This document shows positions 49,590-59,756 of a stretch of 64,000 nt of DNA, piece by piece; position 1 is the first letter of the stretch, and each line of letters begins with the position of its first letter. The notes below the pieces were generated by a model. That model ran no database searches, was not told where the DNA came from, and was given only the letters and a program-made list of their open reading frames with translations. Origin of the DNA: Chaenocephalus aceratus (taxonomy: Eukaryota; Chordata; Actinopteri; Perciformes; Channichthyidae). Where the stretch lies: assembly GCA_023974075.1 (NCBI GenBank), contig CM043793.1:9976788-10040787 (forward strand). The letters run 5' to 3'. A program made the position numbers and the translations under genes.

Positions 49590-50107
49590 ATCATGTGAGG
49601 TTGGCTTTGTGACCTGGAGAACATTTCAGCTGCAACATTAGCTTGTTGATAAGCTTGGGATATGAGATCTTTCTGTAGCCATTCGTGGTGAAGGCATCTG
49701 TGCTATTGTATGCATTATTTTTGACCCCAACATTTCTACAGGCATGGCAGAATATGGCACTATTTTTACATTCATTTCTAGCCCTTGTCTATTTGTATAC
49801 CACGAGCTGCAAAATGACCGCCTAACCCCACTGTACAGGCGGGGTACTTGTTTAGATATACCTGGGCAGGCTCTGTTTTGCCGTGGTATCCTGGCACCTG
49901 CGGGCCGCAGAGGGGCTGCGTAGTTTCGGGCGGCGAAGACTGCTGCTCCGGGGGCGAGGGCGGCGTGTCAGGCGAGAGTAAGCTAGTGTCCACAACGGAG
50001 GGTAACGTGATGTCCCCATCTGACCTGTTGCAACTGTCTGCAGTAGATGCAGTGTTGCTGGCGTTTAGTGATGGTTGCTTTAACCATTTTCGTAAATGAT
50101 TATCCAC
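49590..50107 (-). pseudogene. hAT transposase N-terminus with TTF-like zinc finger
   Basis: A 109-codon frame starts at 50107 with MDNHLRKWLKQPS, then a Ser/Pro-rich linker (SPDTPPSPPEQQSSPPE) and KYPACTVGLGGHFAARGIQID, ending at 49778. Just beyond, in another frame, the minus strand reads AIFCHACRNVGVK and later DAFTTNGYRKISYP. A low-complexity leader followed by an A-x-F-C-x-x-C-R motif and an 'F-T-x-x-G' segment is the N-terminal TTF-type zinc-finger arrangement of many hAT transposases. After removing the two nested elements, the ATG lies about 210 bp from the original terminus, as expected. A frameshift near 49780 and loss of the downstream DDE/RNase H-like domain make it dead. Confidence 0.55.
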
Positions 50108-50154
50108 AGATGTGTGTCACTGCTGTGGAAGCACTTTGGAAATGATGCACGCGC

Positions 50155-50538
50155 TAGGGTTTCCGCCAGGATTTTTTCTCGCCGGTCAAATGTCCGGGCA
50201 GAATTTATTTTACCGGACAAATGTGAAACTTACCGGTCATATTTCAATAATAATAAGAGTTGTGAGGCAGAGTTTCCGTTAGCAGGTAATTACCGGACTA
50301 TGAGCAGATATGCTTCAGTTAAAACTCAGTTCACCGGGCTCATTTTTATATTGCTTCAGTTTATAATCGTAACAGATCGAAAAAATTCAGATTAATTTTC
50401 AATAAATGATTCCACAAACAACATAATTATTACATTCAAACAAACTACTTGTAGTAGATAACGTACATTATTCAGAAGTTTACATTACATTTGAATAATA
50501 ACACGGGAGAAACGGATCCTCTCTTTTCCCCTCTCCCT

Positions 50539-50575
<37 letters not shown>

Positions 50576-50964
50576 TCCCTCCCTCCCTCTCTCTCCTGAC
50601 AGCACGTCAGTTTCTCATGCAGCTCCTGCAGCTCGCTAAACAGAGGGCGGGGCTTCAGGTGATCATGCAGAGCTGCGTGTCTCGGTCAGACTCAGCAGCT
50701 GATCTGATCTCTCTCTCGCGTCCGGTTATACTTCACTCGCGTTTATGTCCATATCGATCAGATGCAGCTCTCCTGATCGGCCTTCATAGAGAGCACCGAT
50801 CAAAACTATTAAGAGTGAATATCGGCCGATAATGAACGGCGGCCGATCTATCGGAGCCTCCCTAATTATTACCAGACATTTTGACCATCAGGTTTTGAAT
50901 TTACCGGTTTTTTATACATTTTACCAGCTAAAAAACCGGTAATTACCGGCTAACGGAAACCCTG
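50155..50964 (+). mobile_element. hAT MITE, CAGGGTTTCCG family, copy 1
   Basis: An 810-bp element from 'tagggtttccgccaggattt' to a right TIR that, complemented, reads 'cagggtttccgttagccggt'. It is flanked by a perfect GCACGCGC duplication (50147-50154 and 50965-50972). The first left base is T where the family has C. It contains a CT run at 50543-50600, inside an otherwise near-identical copy of 62507-63280. Subterminal 'ttaccgg' words repeat near both ends. Non-coding. Confidence 0.95.
50536..50594. repeat. (CT)n run inside hAT MITE
   Basis: A 'ctctct' run with 'ccctcc' interruptions. The sister copy at 62880-62900 has only a short 'gagagagaggg', so the run expanded after the copies separated. 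Confidence 0.9.
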
Positions 50965-51092
50965 GCACGCGCATACATTCTTAAAAAACAAAACACCATT
51001 TCATTTCGGGTTAAAAATGTGTTTGTAACTGCGTTACTGAGCATTGTAACGGGTAATATATTACCCACATTTCATTAGTAATGCGTTACATT

Positions 51093-51698
51093 TAGTGCTG
51101 TCAAAATTATCGCGTTAACAAAGTCACAAAGCGCATTTGCGTACCGACGTACTTGTGAAGCTTTTCCAGAAGGCGGTTAGATCACCGGACGACAGAGTCG
51201 GTCTCCGTGTGCACAGACAGGGCTGCTGTTAACGTCGGTCTGTACAACGGAAACTGTGCCAAAACTACGCCAACCGGCTGCGGAGGGAGACTCCCCCCTT
51301 CACTGGAGAACTGCGCTAAAACAGCTGATCACAACGTTCACACTCTGTGGTCACGAAGTACTCCACTAGCCCCCCCCCCCCCCCTCTGTCGACTTTCCTG
51401 AAGTACTCCCCCGTTGATAGAAATCAACACGTAATGAATTAAGACCCCACGGTTTTGATGATTGATAGGTGTGTGGGGTTGTCTTTCATTGTGACATGCA
51501 GAATTTTTTTATAATAAACATAGATACTGTATGTTAAATGGATATATCCGCCTGCTTTCATTTATCTTTCCATTCCCACAACAATATACATAAAGAAATG
51601 GCATATTTTGGACATAGTTCGAATGGTGATTAATCATGATTAATGCATTTTTAAGCTGTGATTAATCTGATTAAAATTTTAATCTTTTGACAGCCCTA
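51093..51698 (-). mobile_element. hAT element, TAGGGCTGTC family, short copy
   Basis: A 606-bp element from 'tagtgctgtcaaaattatcg' to a right TIR that, complemented, reads 'tagggctgtcaaaagattaa'. It is flanked by a perfect GTTACATT duplication (51085-51092 and 51699-51706). It is inverted relative to 21544-22571. The plus-strand frame at 51207-51401 begins MCTDRAAVNVGLYNG, shared with the minus-strand frame at 21824-22030. A 'ccccccc' run lies near 51370. Confidence 0.95.
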
Positions 51699-51777
51699 GT
51701 TACATTACTTCGTTACAGCAAAAAGTAATATATTACTGTAACTCCGTTACTTTTGTAACGAGTTACACCCAACACTG

Positions 51778-51940
51778 GCCGGCAGTGGCTCAGTCAGTAG
51801 GGGCTTGGACGGGGAGCTGTAGGGTCGCTAGTTTCTAGTCTCCGAACAGACTTAAAGTATGGAGTGTGGACTGCTACTTGGAGAGTTTCACCTCCTGCCC
51901 TGCCGTGGTGCCTTTGAGCAAGGCACCGGACAACCAAACA
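51778..51940 (+). mobile_element. tRNA-derived SINE, 5' half
   Basis: Starts 'gccggcagtggctcagtcag'. A pol III box A-like 'tggctcagtcagtagggg' lies at 51786-51803 and a decayed box B-like 'agtttctagtctcc' at 51830-51843. It continues into the SINE body 'tggtgcctttgagcaaggca'. Body and head fit the acanthomorph tRNA-SINE whose tail is at 29540 and 40802. The hAT element at 48600 inserted near its start, duplicating GCCGGCAG. It is cut off after 'aggcaccgga'. Confidence 0.7.
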
Positions 51941-52432
51941 CAAAAAAATCTACAACGAGGCGTTCTGGGGCAGCATAGACACGTATTTTCTGTGTGAGAG
52001 TTTTCTCGCTACAGGGTGTACTTTGAGGGTTTTTGACTTTTGCAGACCGTTCACATGCATAAAAAGCTACATAACACACAAGGGGACGGGTAATAACCAG
52101 AAAAGCATATGATGCCTGTTCAAAGTGACCATATTTATTTTCCCAAATAAAGTTCTTGCCTTTTTCAAAAGCCTCGTCGATAGGTAAAAGCCCCGGTGCC
52201 TTTGCAGCTGGCTTTGGATTCGCGCTAGTTTAGCAGCGCAGGCGTCTTCGTACCCTTTTAACACACCATCGTAGCGATGGCGATGTTTCAGGTGACTGAT
52301 CAGGTTGGAAGTATTATAGCGCGTTGCCTTTTTCCCTCCTCGTGGAACTTCTGCATTGCATTGTTTAATACAAATAGCAAGCGAACTATCGAACTCTGAA
52401 ACTTTGAAATAGTCCCATACTACCGACGACAT
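51888..52432 (-). pseudogene. BED zinc-finger hAT transposase, N-terminal fragment
   Basis: A 121-codon frame from 52432 to 52067. MSSVVWDYFKVSEFD is followed by the cysteine pair C-IKQ-C, the linker AEVPRGGKKATRYN and TSNLISHLKHRH. W-x-x-F (here VWDYF), two Cys and H-x(4-5)-H make a BED finger, a DNA-binding domain of hAT transposases and of the ZBED genes derived from them. The cysteine spacing is C-x3-C, one residue more than the usual C-x2-C, so zinc binding may be impaired. After about residue 85 the family reading is lost through frameshift, and coding seems to continue in another frame (52079-51888, CYVAFYACERSAK). The whole RNase H-like domain is absent. Confidence 0.7.
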
Positions 52433-52694
52433 GTTTGTTTACTGTCCTGGCTTCACGGCCGCACACCATTTACGCTCACAGCCAGGCATGAGTTAGGGAG
52501 CGCTGGATTTGTGAAAAACTCCCCTCTTCCTAAACCACCCACACCGCAGTATTTTTTTCTTTTTTTTCACCCAAAAAATATATTGTATATTATCGGGGCT
52601 ATTAATACTTTTATCGGGTTTATCGGGATGACGTCATAATTCCTACTATCGGACCGATAATTATCGGCCCGATAATTATCGTGCACCACTACTG
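51945..52694 (-). mobile_element. hAT fragment with BED-finger transposase start
   Basis: The right terminus 'gataattatcgtgcaccact' then 'actg' (complement 'cagtagtggtgcacgataat') ends at 52694. Subterminal 'gataattatcgg' repeats and 'tatcggg' words precede it. The minus-strand transposase start lies 260 bp inside. The other end is missing; the fragment abuts the SINE near 51945. Confidence 0.7.
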
Positions 52695-53012
52695 ATAATC
52701 CATCAATAAGCCTAGTTTTCAATTTTCAATTTTCAGAGCGTAACATAGCTTTCGGTTTGGGCACTCTCACTCGATGGTAACGTGAAGGTGGATCCCCTTC
52801 AATTCTATTGGCTCTAACGGTTCAAAAGTGTCAATCACCAATATCGACCAATGGGTTCCAGAGATATGGCAAATACACCCAAATGACCCCAGAGGTGTTT
52901 TTTTTCCTTCTAAACCTCTCTAAAAAGGTTCACTTGTTTTGCATCAATCTTGATACAGGGTACTTATTATATGTTATAGTTTGGATTCCTAAAGCCTTTT
53001 GTCTACTATCCC
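52695..53012. other. Unique DNA
   Basis: No gene or repeat recognised. It ends with ATCATTCA, the target site of the following LINE tail. Confidence 0.45.
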
Positions 53013-53020
53013 ATCATTCA

Positions 53021-53352
53021 TCCTACACACGGCATCTATTGCACGTCTGTCCGTCCTGGGAGAGGATCCCTCCTCTGTTGCTCTCCCTGAGGATTCTCCC
53101 ATTTTCCCTTTAAACTGTGTGTTTTCTCCGGAAGTTTTTCCTTGTCCGGTGTGAGGGTCTAAGGACAGAGGGTGTCGTATTGTCATACTTGATATTCTGA
53201 ACTGATTGCAGGTCTCCCTTGAAAAAGAGATTTATGATCTCAATGGGACCAATCTGGTTAAATAAAGGTTTGAAATTAAATGAAAAATGAAACAATCTGT
53301 GAAGACCACCGAGACAAATGTAACATTTGTGATATGGGCTATATAAATAAAC

Positions 53353-53404
<52 letters not shown>
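53021..53404 (+). mobile_element. LINE 3' end (family of the 59-64 kb element) with TSD
   Basis: A 5'-truncated 3' UTR running from 'acacggcatctattgcacgt' to 'gggctatataaataaacatt' and a (TTGA)n tail. It is flanked by a perfect 8-bp duplication ATCATTCA (53013-53020 and 53405-53412). A tail of a different LINE (about 53204-53287) has inserted into it. No coding. Confidence 0.85.
53204..53287 (+). mobile_element. Nested LINE tail inside LINE tail
   Basis: 'ttgcaggtctcccttgaaaa', then 'gatctcaatgggacc' and 'ggttaaataaaggtttgaaa', ending 'aaatgaaaaatg', interrupts the host tail between 'gatattctgaac' and 'aatctgtgaagacc'. It is the same family as 17209-17290 and the 3' end of 42025-43040. Confidence 0.75.
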
Positions 53405-53406
<2 letters not shown>

Positions 53407-53407
53407 C
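53350..53407. repeat. (TTGA)n LINE tail microsatellite
   Basis: About 14 units of 'attg' at the 3' end of the LINE; the tail repeat is part of the element. Confidence 0.95.
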
Positions 53408-53412
53408 ATTCA

Positions 53413-55149
53413 AGTAATGGTTTTTTTTTTGGACGGAAACTAATTTTTGTACTATGTTCAATATGAATTTACTTTAAAATAAAAAACATCTATATTGATT
53501 CTGACTTTTCTACATCCCAACTCACATGTGTATCATTGCTTTGTGAAAAAGATTATTACCCCCTTTTGAGAAGTGAAGATATAGTCATTTGTTCTGGCAT
53601 GTCATTTTCGAGCCTGAAACCTGAAAAACAGGCTCAGGGCTTAACAGGTTAAGTTGGTAACATGCCTTTTAGTGAAAAAAGGAAGGACAATAATTTCTTT
53701 ACAACTATACCTAAGGTTCAGTCCGCGAGAGCATACAGTAGGTGAGAAAACAAAATCATGCCAACATTTGTCTTTTTATCTCCTCACATTACATCTGCAA
53801 CTTTAACTCATGACTGGCACCTTCTAGGTTTAGAGCATCTTGAAGGTATAAAAGATCAACGACTTCTAGTATAGTGCACTTTCCAGTTAACCTCCACTGT
53901 TGACACCTTCAGGAGCCTGCACAGAAAGCTATTCACCAGAGGGTCCCATCACATTGTAGAATAAGGCTTAACAGATAGATCAGTCTTTAATCTCTCCATA
54001 GCTGTCCATGCATGCCTTCCTCTCCACCTCCATTCATATTCAGGATAATGTTTAATTCCCATTATCCATGGCCCCGCTATAGTCTGAATTAATGTAAGCC
54101 CATTAGACTTCACAGCTAGATGAAACAAGACCCCTATTGTTGTCACAACAACGTATATTACAGCAAAGAGGAAGGGGGTTGATTAAATCAGCCTGTTCCT
54201 GTGCACTGCTACCAAAGCGTTGTTTTTTTTAATCATTGCTAAATAATAAGGCCCCCACAGAGCATCTAGAGCTGCACTGAACAAGATCACATTGTGGCAG
54301 ATCACCTGCACTAACCTTCTGTCCAGTTACAATGCCTGTGATGTACTGTGACTGCTTCAATCAAAGCAGCAGATTTGAATATCCACAAGACTTTCCAGTT
54401 ACAGCCTCCATGTGAGATGTATGCCCTCATTGCGAAAATTACATTCACTCCCTGTCCTCACTGTTTGGCATCCATTACAGTTCATTATTATCTTCTGAAG
54501 CCATACAGCTCTGTAATAAAAACGGAAAAAAAAGAAAAACGGAAGTTTTTGTCTAGATTGAGGCATAAATTGTCCCGTCCCTGCTGTTGCAAAAACACTT
54601 GGCGGCATCCAATTATTTTCTTTCTCCTCCTCGATCTGTCCTTCTGTAAGTTCAAGCATACTTGTTGACCAAAGATATGCAGTCACTCTTCAGATTGGAC
54701 TTATTTTAAGCCATGCTAGCAGCATGGCTGTAGAACTGTCAGTTTTGTCTGTGGGTCCAGAGTGAAATAGTCCTGAATGTACCTGTTTGAACTGCATTCA
54801 TCTAGGAGCATTCTGTTTTGACATTTTAAAATGCTAAATGCTAAACATGCTAACTGAAGCATACACATGTACATGCTGTTTGCTACTCACAGAATATGAC
54901 TTCCTTATTATGATTACGTATTTTCATTAATATAGGAATAAGAGGTGGCATTTAGTTGATAGACTTGACAAATAAAAACATTATTTGATTAAGTGTAACT
55001 GTAATTTACTAGATAGAGAATACCTAAAAGACACATTGAATACATGAGTGGGCATCACAAACAATTATGTTTGAAAGTCTGAAATGATTCCTAATACACT
55101 TTGGTTCAGAAAGAACCATTTCAAACACTAACAGTAAAAAGTTTAATTG
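53413..55149. other. Unique DNA, possible conserved non-coding DNA
   Basis: No gene or mobile element recognised. The intervals 53940-54130 and 54170-54340 are repeat-free, with words such as 'ataatgtttaattcccatta' and 'attaatgtaag', like conserved developmental enhancers; inference only. Confidence 0.35.
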
Positions 55150-55402
55150 ATAATAATCCTTATATTATTATAGCTTATCAAGACTCTCAAAGCGCTTTAC
55201 AAATTCACATTACACATACAGATCATACATGTAATGGTCATCTACTGTGGACATTACCCACAGGAGCAAATTCGGGTGAAGTGTCTTGCCCAAGGACACA
55301 ACGGCCTGACGCAGTGGGGCGGGAGCGGTTTCGAACTGAGTTCCCCAAAGCCCCCTTGATCTGATGATCAATGCACAGACCACTGCGCTACCCGTCCCAG
55401 TT
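55150..55402 (-). mobile_element. tRNA-derived SINE, minus strand
   Basis: Read on the minus strand from 55402: 'gggacgggtagcgcagtggt' carries a good box A (tagcgcagtgg, 55380-55390). 'cagttcgaaacc' is a good box B (55327-55338). These are the internal pol III promoter of a tRNA-derived SINE. The body continues 'gtccttgggcaagacacttc', and the 3' part has 'gtaaagcgctttgagagtct'. It is a different family from the SINE at 51778. Confidence 0.8.
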
Positions 55403-55980
55403 AGGACTACTGTGTCGTTTTTCCATCCCAGTTTAGATTTAAACCACGCCCACTTCTGCATAGATGTCGCTCTGCGCAACTGCGTAGTTTATCAGACCAA
55501 TAAGAATTTGCTAACTACCCCTCCCCGCGGTCCCTCTCCCTCCCTCACTTCCTGCCGCCTACAGAGAACTTCACCATATGGACGAGCAGACTCCTGATGT
55601 TAAATCATCCTCCATCTTTATTTATTGTTCTTCTTACTCAGCTGTACCGCCATGGTTCGCTAAGCAACAGGCCCATGTTCACAAACAGTGAATTTGAGCA
55701 CGCCAAATGTTTGTAGCCCCCAATGCAAAATTGAATTTTTTTTTTTTTTCCTCAGAGAAAAAAGGTCCCTAAGTGTCGTACCAGTGCGCTCGGCGAAACT
55801 TTCAGCACTGTTCTCTCAGAGATGGTATCTCGGTGCACGCTTGTGGCATTGATAAGACTGCTGGTGCCGTCTTGTCTATTCAAGCTTTTTTGATTATATT
55901 TTAAGTTGTGCTAACGGCCAAATTATTGTTACCGGACAATATGACCGGTAAACATATACGACTTTTCCAGATCTTTCCTG
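55403..55980. other. Unassigned DNA before the L2 end
   Basis: No gene seen. About 55912-55955 ('gctaacggccaa', 'ttaccggac', 'atgaccggtaa') faintly resembles the ends of the CAGGGTTTCCG hAT family and may be a fragment of one. Confidence 0.4.
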
Positions 55981-55984
55981 TCAA

Positions 55985-56370
55985 AGTCCAGTAAAGGGTA
56001 CGGGAGGCACCCTCCGCACCCTCCGCTCTTCGTCCGTAGGACTTCTCACCGTCCCAAGCTCTCGCCTCAGCACCATGGGTGCTCGAGTTTTCAGCTGCTC
56101 GGCTCCCAGACTCTGGAACTCCCCTGCCACTACATATCAGACAGTCTGATTTCACAACATTCGAAACCCAACTCAAAACCCCACCTGTTTCAAACTGACA
56201 TTTTCTTTATAAACTGTAGCCTACCCTGTGTCCTTTTGTGTCCTTCTGTAGTCCATTTCCTGTTGTTTGTCTTGTTTTACCCTGGCTGATATTTCACTAA
56301 ATCCACTGTTTTAATTGTTCCCTATATTTCCCCTATGCCCTGTAAGGTGTCCTTTGGTGCTATGAAAGGC
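55985..56370 (+). mobile_element. L2-like LINE 3' end
   Basis: A plus-strand frame reads RSSSVGLLTVP, then [19 protein letters not shown], the C-terminal end of L2-like ORF2. Degenerate coding follows to a stop near 56200 and a 3' UTR ending 'ggtgctatgaaaggcg'. The join to the following hAT end at about 56372 lacks the usual tail, so the 3' terminus is deleted. Confidence 0.75.
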
Positions 56371-56371
56371 G

Positions 56372-56663
56372 TGTTGATAGAAATCAACACGTAATGAAAT
56401 AAGACCCCACGGTTTGATGATTGATAGGTGTGTGGGCTGTCTTTCATTTTGACACACAAAACAATGTTATAATAAACATACAAAGGCTACATACTGTAGG
56501 TTAAATGGATTATATCCGCCTTCTTTCATTTATCTTTCCATTCCCACAACAATATACATAAAGAAATGGCATATTTTGGACATAGTTCGAATGGTGATTA
56601 ATCATGATTAATTAATTTTAAGCTGTGATTAATCTGATTAAAAATTGTAATCGTTTGACAGCC

Positions 56664-56666
<3 letters not shown>
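56372..56666 (-). mobile_element. hAT element end, TAGGGCTGTC family
   Basis: Carries the outer 295 bp of the family: 'gaaatcaacacgtaatgaa', 'aagaccccacgg', 'cattcccacaacaatataca' and the terminal 'aatcgtttgacagcccta'. The other end is missing. It borders a TA run. Confidence 0.85.

Positions 56667-56701
<35 letters not shown>
56667..56701. repeat. (TA)n run between hAT end and Tc1
   Basis: About 34 bp of alternating AT. The Tc1 element to its right starts at the last TA. Confidence 0.95.
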
Positions 56702-56704
<3 letters not shown>

Positions 56705-57634
56705 TGGGGCAAAAAAGTATTTAGTCAGCCACCAATTGTGCCAAGTTCTCCCACTTAAAAAGATGAGTGAGGCCTGTAATGTTCATCCTAGGTACACTTC
56801 AACTATGAGAGACAGAATGTGGAGGAAAGAATCCAGGAAATCACATTGTAGGATTTTTAACTGAATTAATTGGTAAATTCCTCGGTAAAATAAGTATAAG
56901 TAAATAAGTATTTGGTCAAACAAGATTTCTGGCTCTCACAGACCTGTAACTTCTTCTTTAAGAGCCTCCTCTGTCCTCCACTTGTTAACTGTATTAATGG
57001 CACCTGTTTGAACTCGTTATCAGTATAAAAGACACCTGTCCACAACCTCAAACAGTCACACTCCAAACTCCACTATGGCCAAGACCAAAGAGCTGTCAAA
57101 GGGACACCAGAAAACAAAATTGTAGACCTGCACCAGGCTGGAAGACTGAATCTGCAATAGGTAAGCAGCTTGGTGTGAAGAAATCAACTGTGGGAGCAAT
57201 TATTAGAAAATGGAAGACATACAAGACCACTGATAATCTCCCTCGATCTGATCCCAAACCACACCGCCCGGGCAACGAAGGAGTGGCTTCGTAAGAAGCA
57301 TTTCAAGGTCCTGGAGTGGCCTATCCAGTCTCCAGATCTCAACCCCATAGAAAAATCTTACAGAAAACATTTGACCTCTGTCATTGCCAACAAAGGGTAT
57401 ATAACAAAGTATTGAGATTAACTTTTGTTATTGACCAAATACTTATTTTACACCATATTTGCAAATAAATTCTTTAAAAATCAGACAATGTGATCTTCTG
57501 GATTTTTTTTCTTTTCTCATTTTGTCTCTCATAGTTGAGGTATACCTAGGATGAAAATTACAGGCCTCTCTCATCTTTTTAAGTGGGAGAACTTGCACAA
57601 TTGGTGGTTGACTAAATACTTTTTTGCCCCACTG
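56702..57634 (+). mobile_element. Deleted Tc1/mariner element
   Basis: A 933-bp element with perfect outer ends 'cagtggggcaaaaaagtatt' and its complement at 57615-57634, flanked by TA (56700-56701 and 57635-57636). Inverted repeats of about 160 bp ('cttaaaaagatgag', 'gcctgtaat' and 'tctctcatagttg' in mirrored order) enclose a transposase that has lost most of its middle. It is a different family from the Tc1 at 17541. Confidence 0.92.
57075..57350 (+). pseudogene. Tc1 transposase, internally deleted
   Basis: Starts ATGGCCAAGACCAAAGAG (MAKTKELSK). A degenerate N-terminal helix-turn-helix follows (LHQAG, then [17 protein letters not shown] with indels). At about 57260 it jumps to the far C-terminal part, where '[15 protein letters not shown]'-like and 'QSPDLNPIE' codons are recognisable near 57285-57350. 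Both catalytic aspartates are gone and only the third-carboxylate region remains. There are several frameshifts and stops. Confidence 0.8.
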
Positions 57635-57636
57635 TA

Positions 57637-58200
57637 CATATAAAAAAAAAAACTGATTTAATGGAAACATTGCTGAATAAAAAATTGTTTTGACCGCCTC
57701 AGAGGAGAACAATGGTCATAATTTCTTAACGTTTAACTGTAATCACAGCTGATTGGATACTTGCCAAACCAGTAGATTTCCTTCTCAGCCCTGTCTAGTT
57801 GTAACTACATTTTGGGAACTAAATAAACCAAACACAAATCTGTTTCCGTTATCTTTTGTGTGAGGCAGATGCAAACATCTGTCTGAGTTGAATTCTCTGA
57901 ATAGCCCATCTTCCAAATATAAGCAGGTGTTCTGGTCTGCCCTTTAGAACAGTTAGACGAGTGTGTGTAATTTGTTGATTATTCGTTACCCGCAAATTAA
58001 ATCCTCTAGCTCTGTGTTATAACAATTCAAACACAGATGCAATCTGTTTTTAATAGTAATAATTTCAGTTGTTACCTTCTGCATAGAGGGACATTAAAAC
58101 AAATGTTTGAAGATGACCGTGGGTAGCAGCTAGGCTAACAGCTGGAACAGCCAGGGGAGCAGGTGATGTTGGGGCATGATCAAGGGCTGATACTTCTGCC
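57637..58200. other. Unique DNA, no gene seen
   Basis: Nothing recognisable between the Tc1 relic and the CA microsatellite. Confidence 0.45.
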
Positions 58201-58210
58201 ACACACACAC

Positions 58211-58260
<50 letters not shown>

Positions 58261-58290
58261 ACACACACACACACACACCACACACACACA
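58201..58290. repeat. (CA)n microsatellite
   Basis: About 90 bp of CA with 'aaaa' and 'cc' interruptions. The cysteine/valine frames through it are artefacts. Confidence 0.95.
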
Positions 58291-58988
58291 GCTCCCCCCA
58301 ACAACCACCACCAACATGCTCAGTGAGGAGTCTCCATAAATAATCTTCCAGCAATCTGCCTCTCCCTCCACTCTCTTATTAATTACTTTTACGGCCAAAA
58401 TCAAACATCTGTCATGCTAGAATATACAAATTAATTATGCAGCTTCTCCCCATCAAGATCCATATAACATTGTTCCTCAGAGCCTCAGTGACTTCTAAGA
58501 CAGAGGGTAGCAGAACAGGAAGTAATATCTCCTGTGTTATATCGTAATTTTCTATATAAAAAAAAGTTTGAGACTTTACTCAATAATTTACTGCCTTTGA
58601 AATTCACGGTACAAACACTTTAAATAGATTACCTGGACTCGAGAGCTTCATTATGTTTTAAACTTCATCTTTTTAAGAGGCATTTTAGATGTTGTACACA
58701 ACAAATGCATACATTAGATTCAGTGTGGAACAAATGCAGGATAATAAACACATGGGTATATTGTACAGAGATGAATGTCACATTATTTTTCAATATCTTA
58801 AATACCAAGTTAGTTGAAGAATTCTGCAATATAATAGGTTTCGTGCGTGCATCTCTGCGCATACAGTAGATAGCGTTAGATCTGCACCTGGAGGGTAAAA
58901 CAGTCACAAACAGTTGCAGAGTGACTGTAACCAATAAATAATTGAGATGTTTGAGTACAGTCCTATACTCCCCTGGTTTTAGACAAGT
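58291..58988. other. Unique DNA, no gene seen
   Basis: AT-rich sequence between two dinucleotide repeats. The minus-strand frame at 58665-59174 is a CA-repeat artefact extended into unique DNA. Confidence 0.5.
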
Positions 58989-59167
<179 letters not shown>

Positions 59168-59756
59168 AAATCAATCAATGTTTATTTATATAGCCCAATA
59201 TCACAAATGTTACATTTGTCTCAGTGGACTTCACAGTTTGTACAGAATATCAGTATGACAATACGGCACCCTCTGTCCTTAGACCCTCACATCGTACAAG
59301 GAAAAACTTCCGGAGAAAACCCACAGTTTAAAGGGGAAAATGGGAGAAACCTCAGGGAGAGCAACAGAGGAGGGATCCCTCTCCCAGGACGGACAGACGT
59401 GCAATAGATGCCGTGTGTAAATTGAAAAGATAATACATTTGCAACATAGGTAGTCCAAATGTTTGGAAATGCATGTGTGTATAATAGGAAGATGAATCCA
59501 CAAGGATATCCATCCAGGACCGATGATCCAGGACCACAGCCACGACTCGTGATCCAGGGCTCGCGATTCAGGACACAGGACCGCAGGATCATCCATGACT
59601 CCGGATCCCGGTGTATATAGACACCAAAAAGAAAGGACATTTGGGGAAGCTGGGTTAATCGGAACATGAGGAGTACACAGGTATAGACAGAGAGAAGGAA
59701 GAAGTAAGATGTCCCCCGACAAACTAAGCCTATATCAGCAAAACTAGGGGCTGAAT

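Larger units (their letters stand above)
48600..51777 (-). mobile_element. hAT transposon containing two nested hATs
   Basis: TIRs 'cagtgttgggcaagttactt' (left) and, complemented, 'cagtgttgggtgtaactcgt' (right). Flanked by a perfect 8-bp duplication GCCGGCAG (48592-48599 and 51778-51785). Two younger hAT elements (50155-50964 and 51093-51698) lie in its right arm, each with its own perfect 8-bp target copy. Minus-strand remnants of its transposase N-terminus lie at 49590-50107. Without the two inserts it would be about 1.75 kb, so most of the catalytic domain has been lost. Confidence 0.92.

Noticed and set aside
50491..50832. A 113-codon frame in the hAT MITE
   Set aside because: Mostly Ser/Leu/Pro from a CT run. 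No coding is preserved in the sister copy at 62507-63280.
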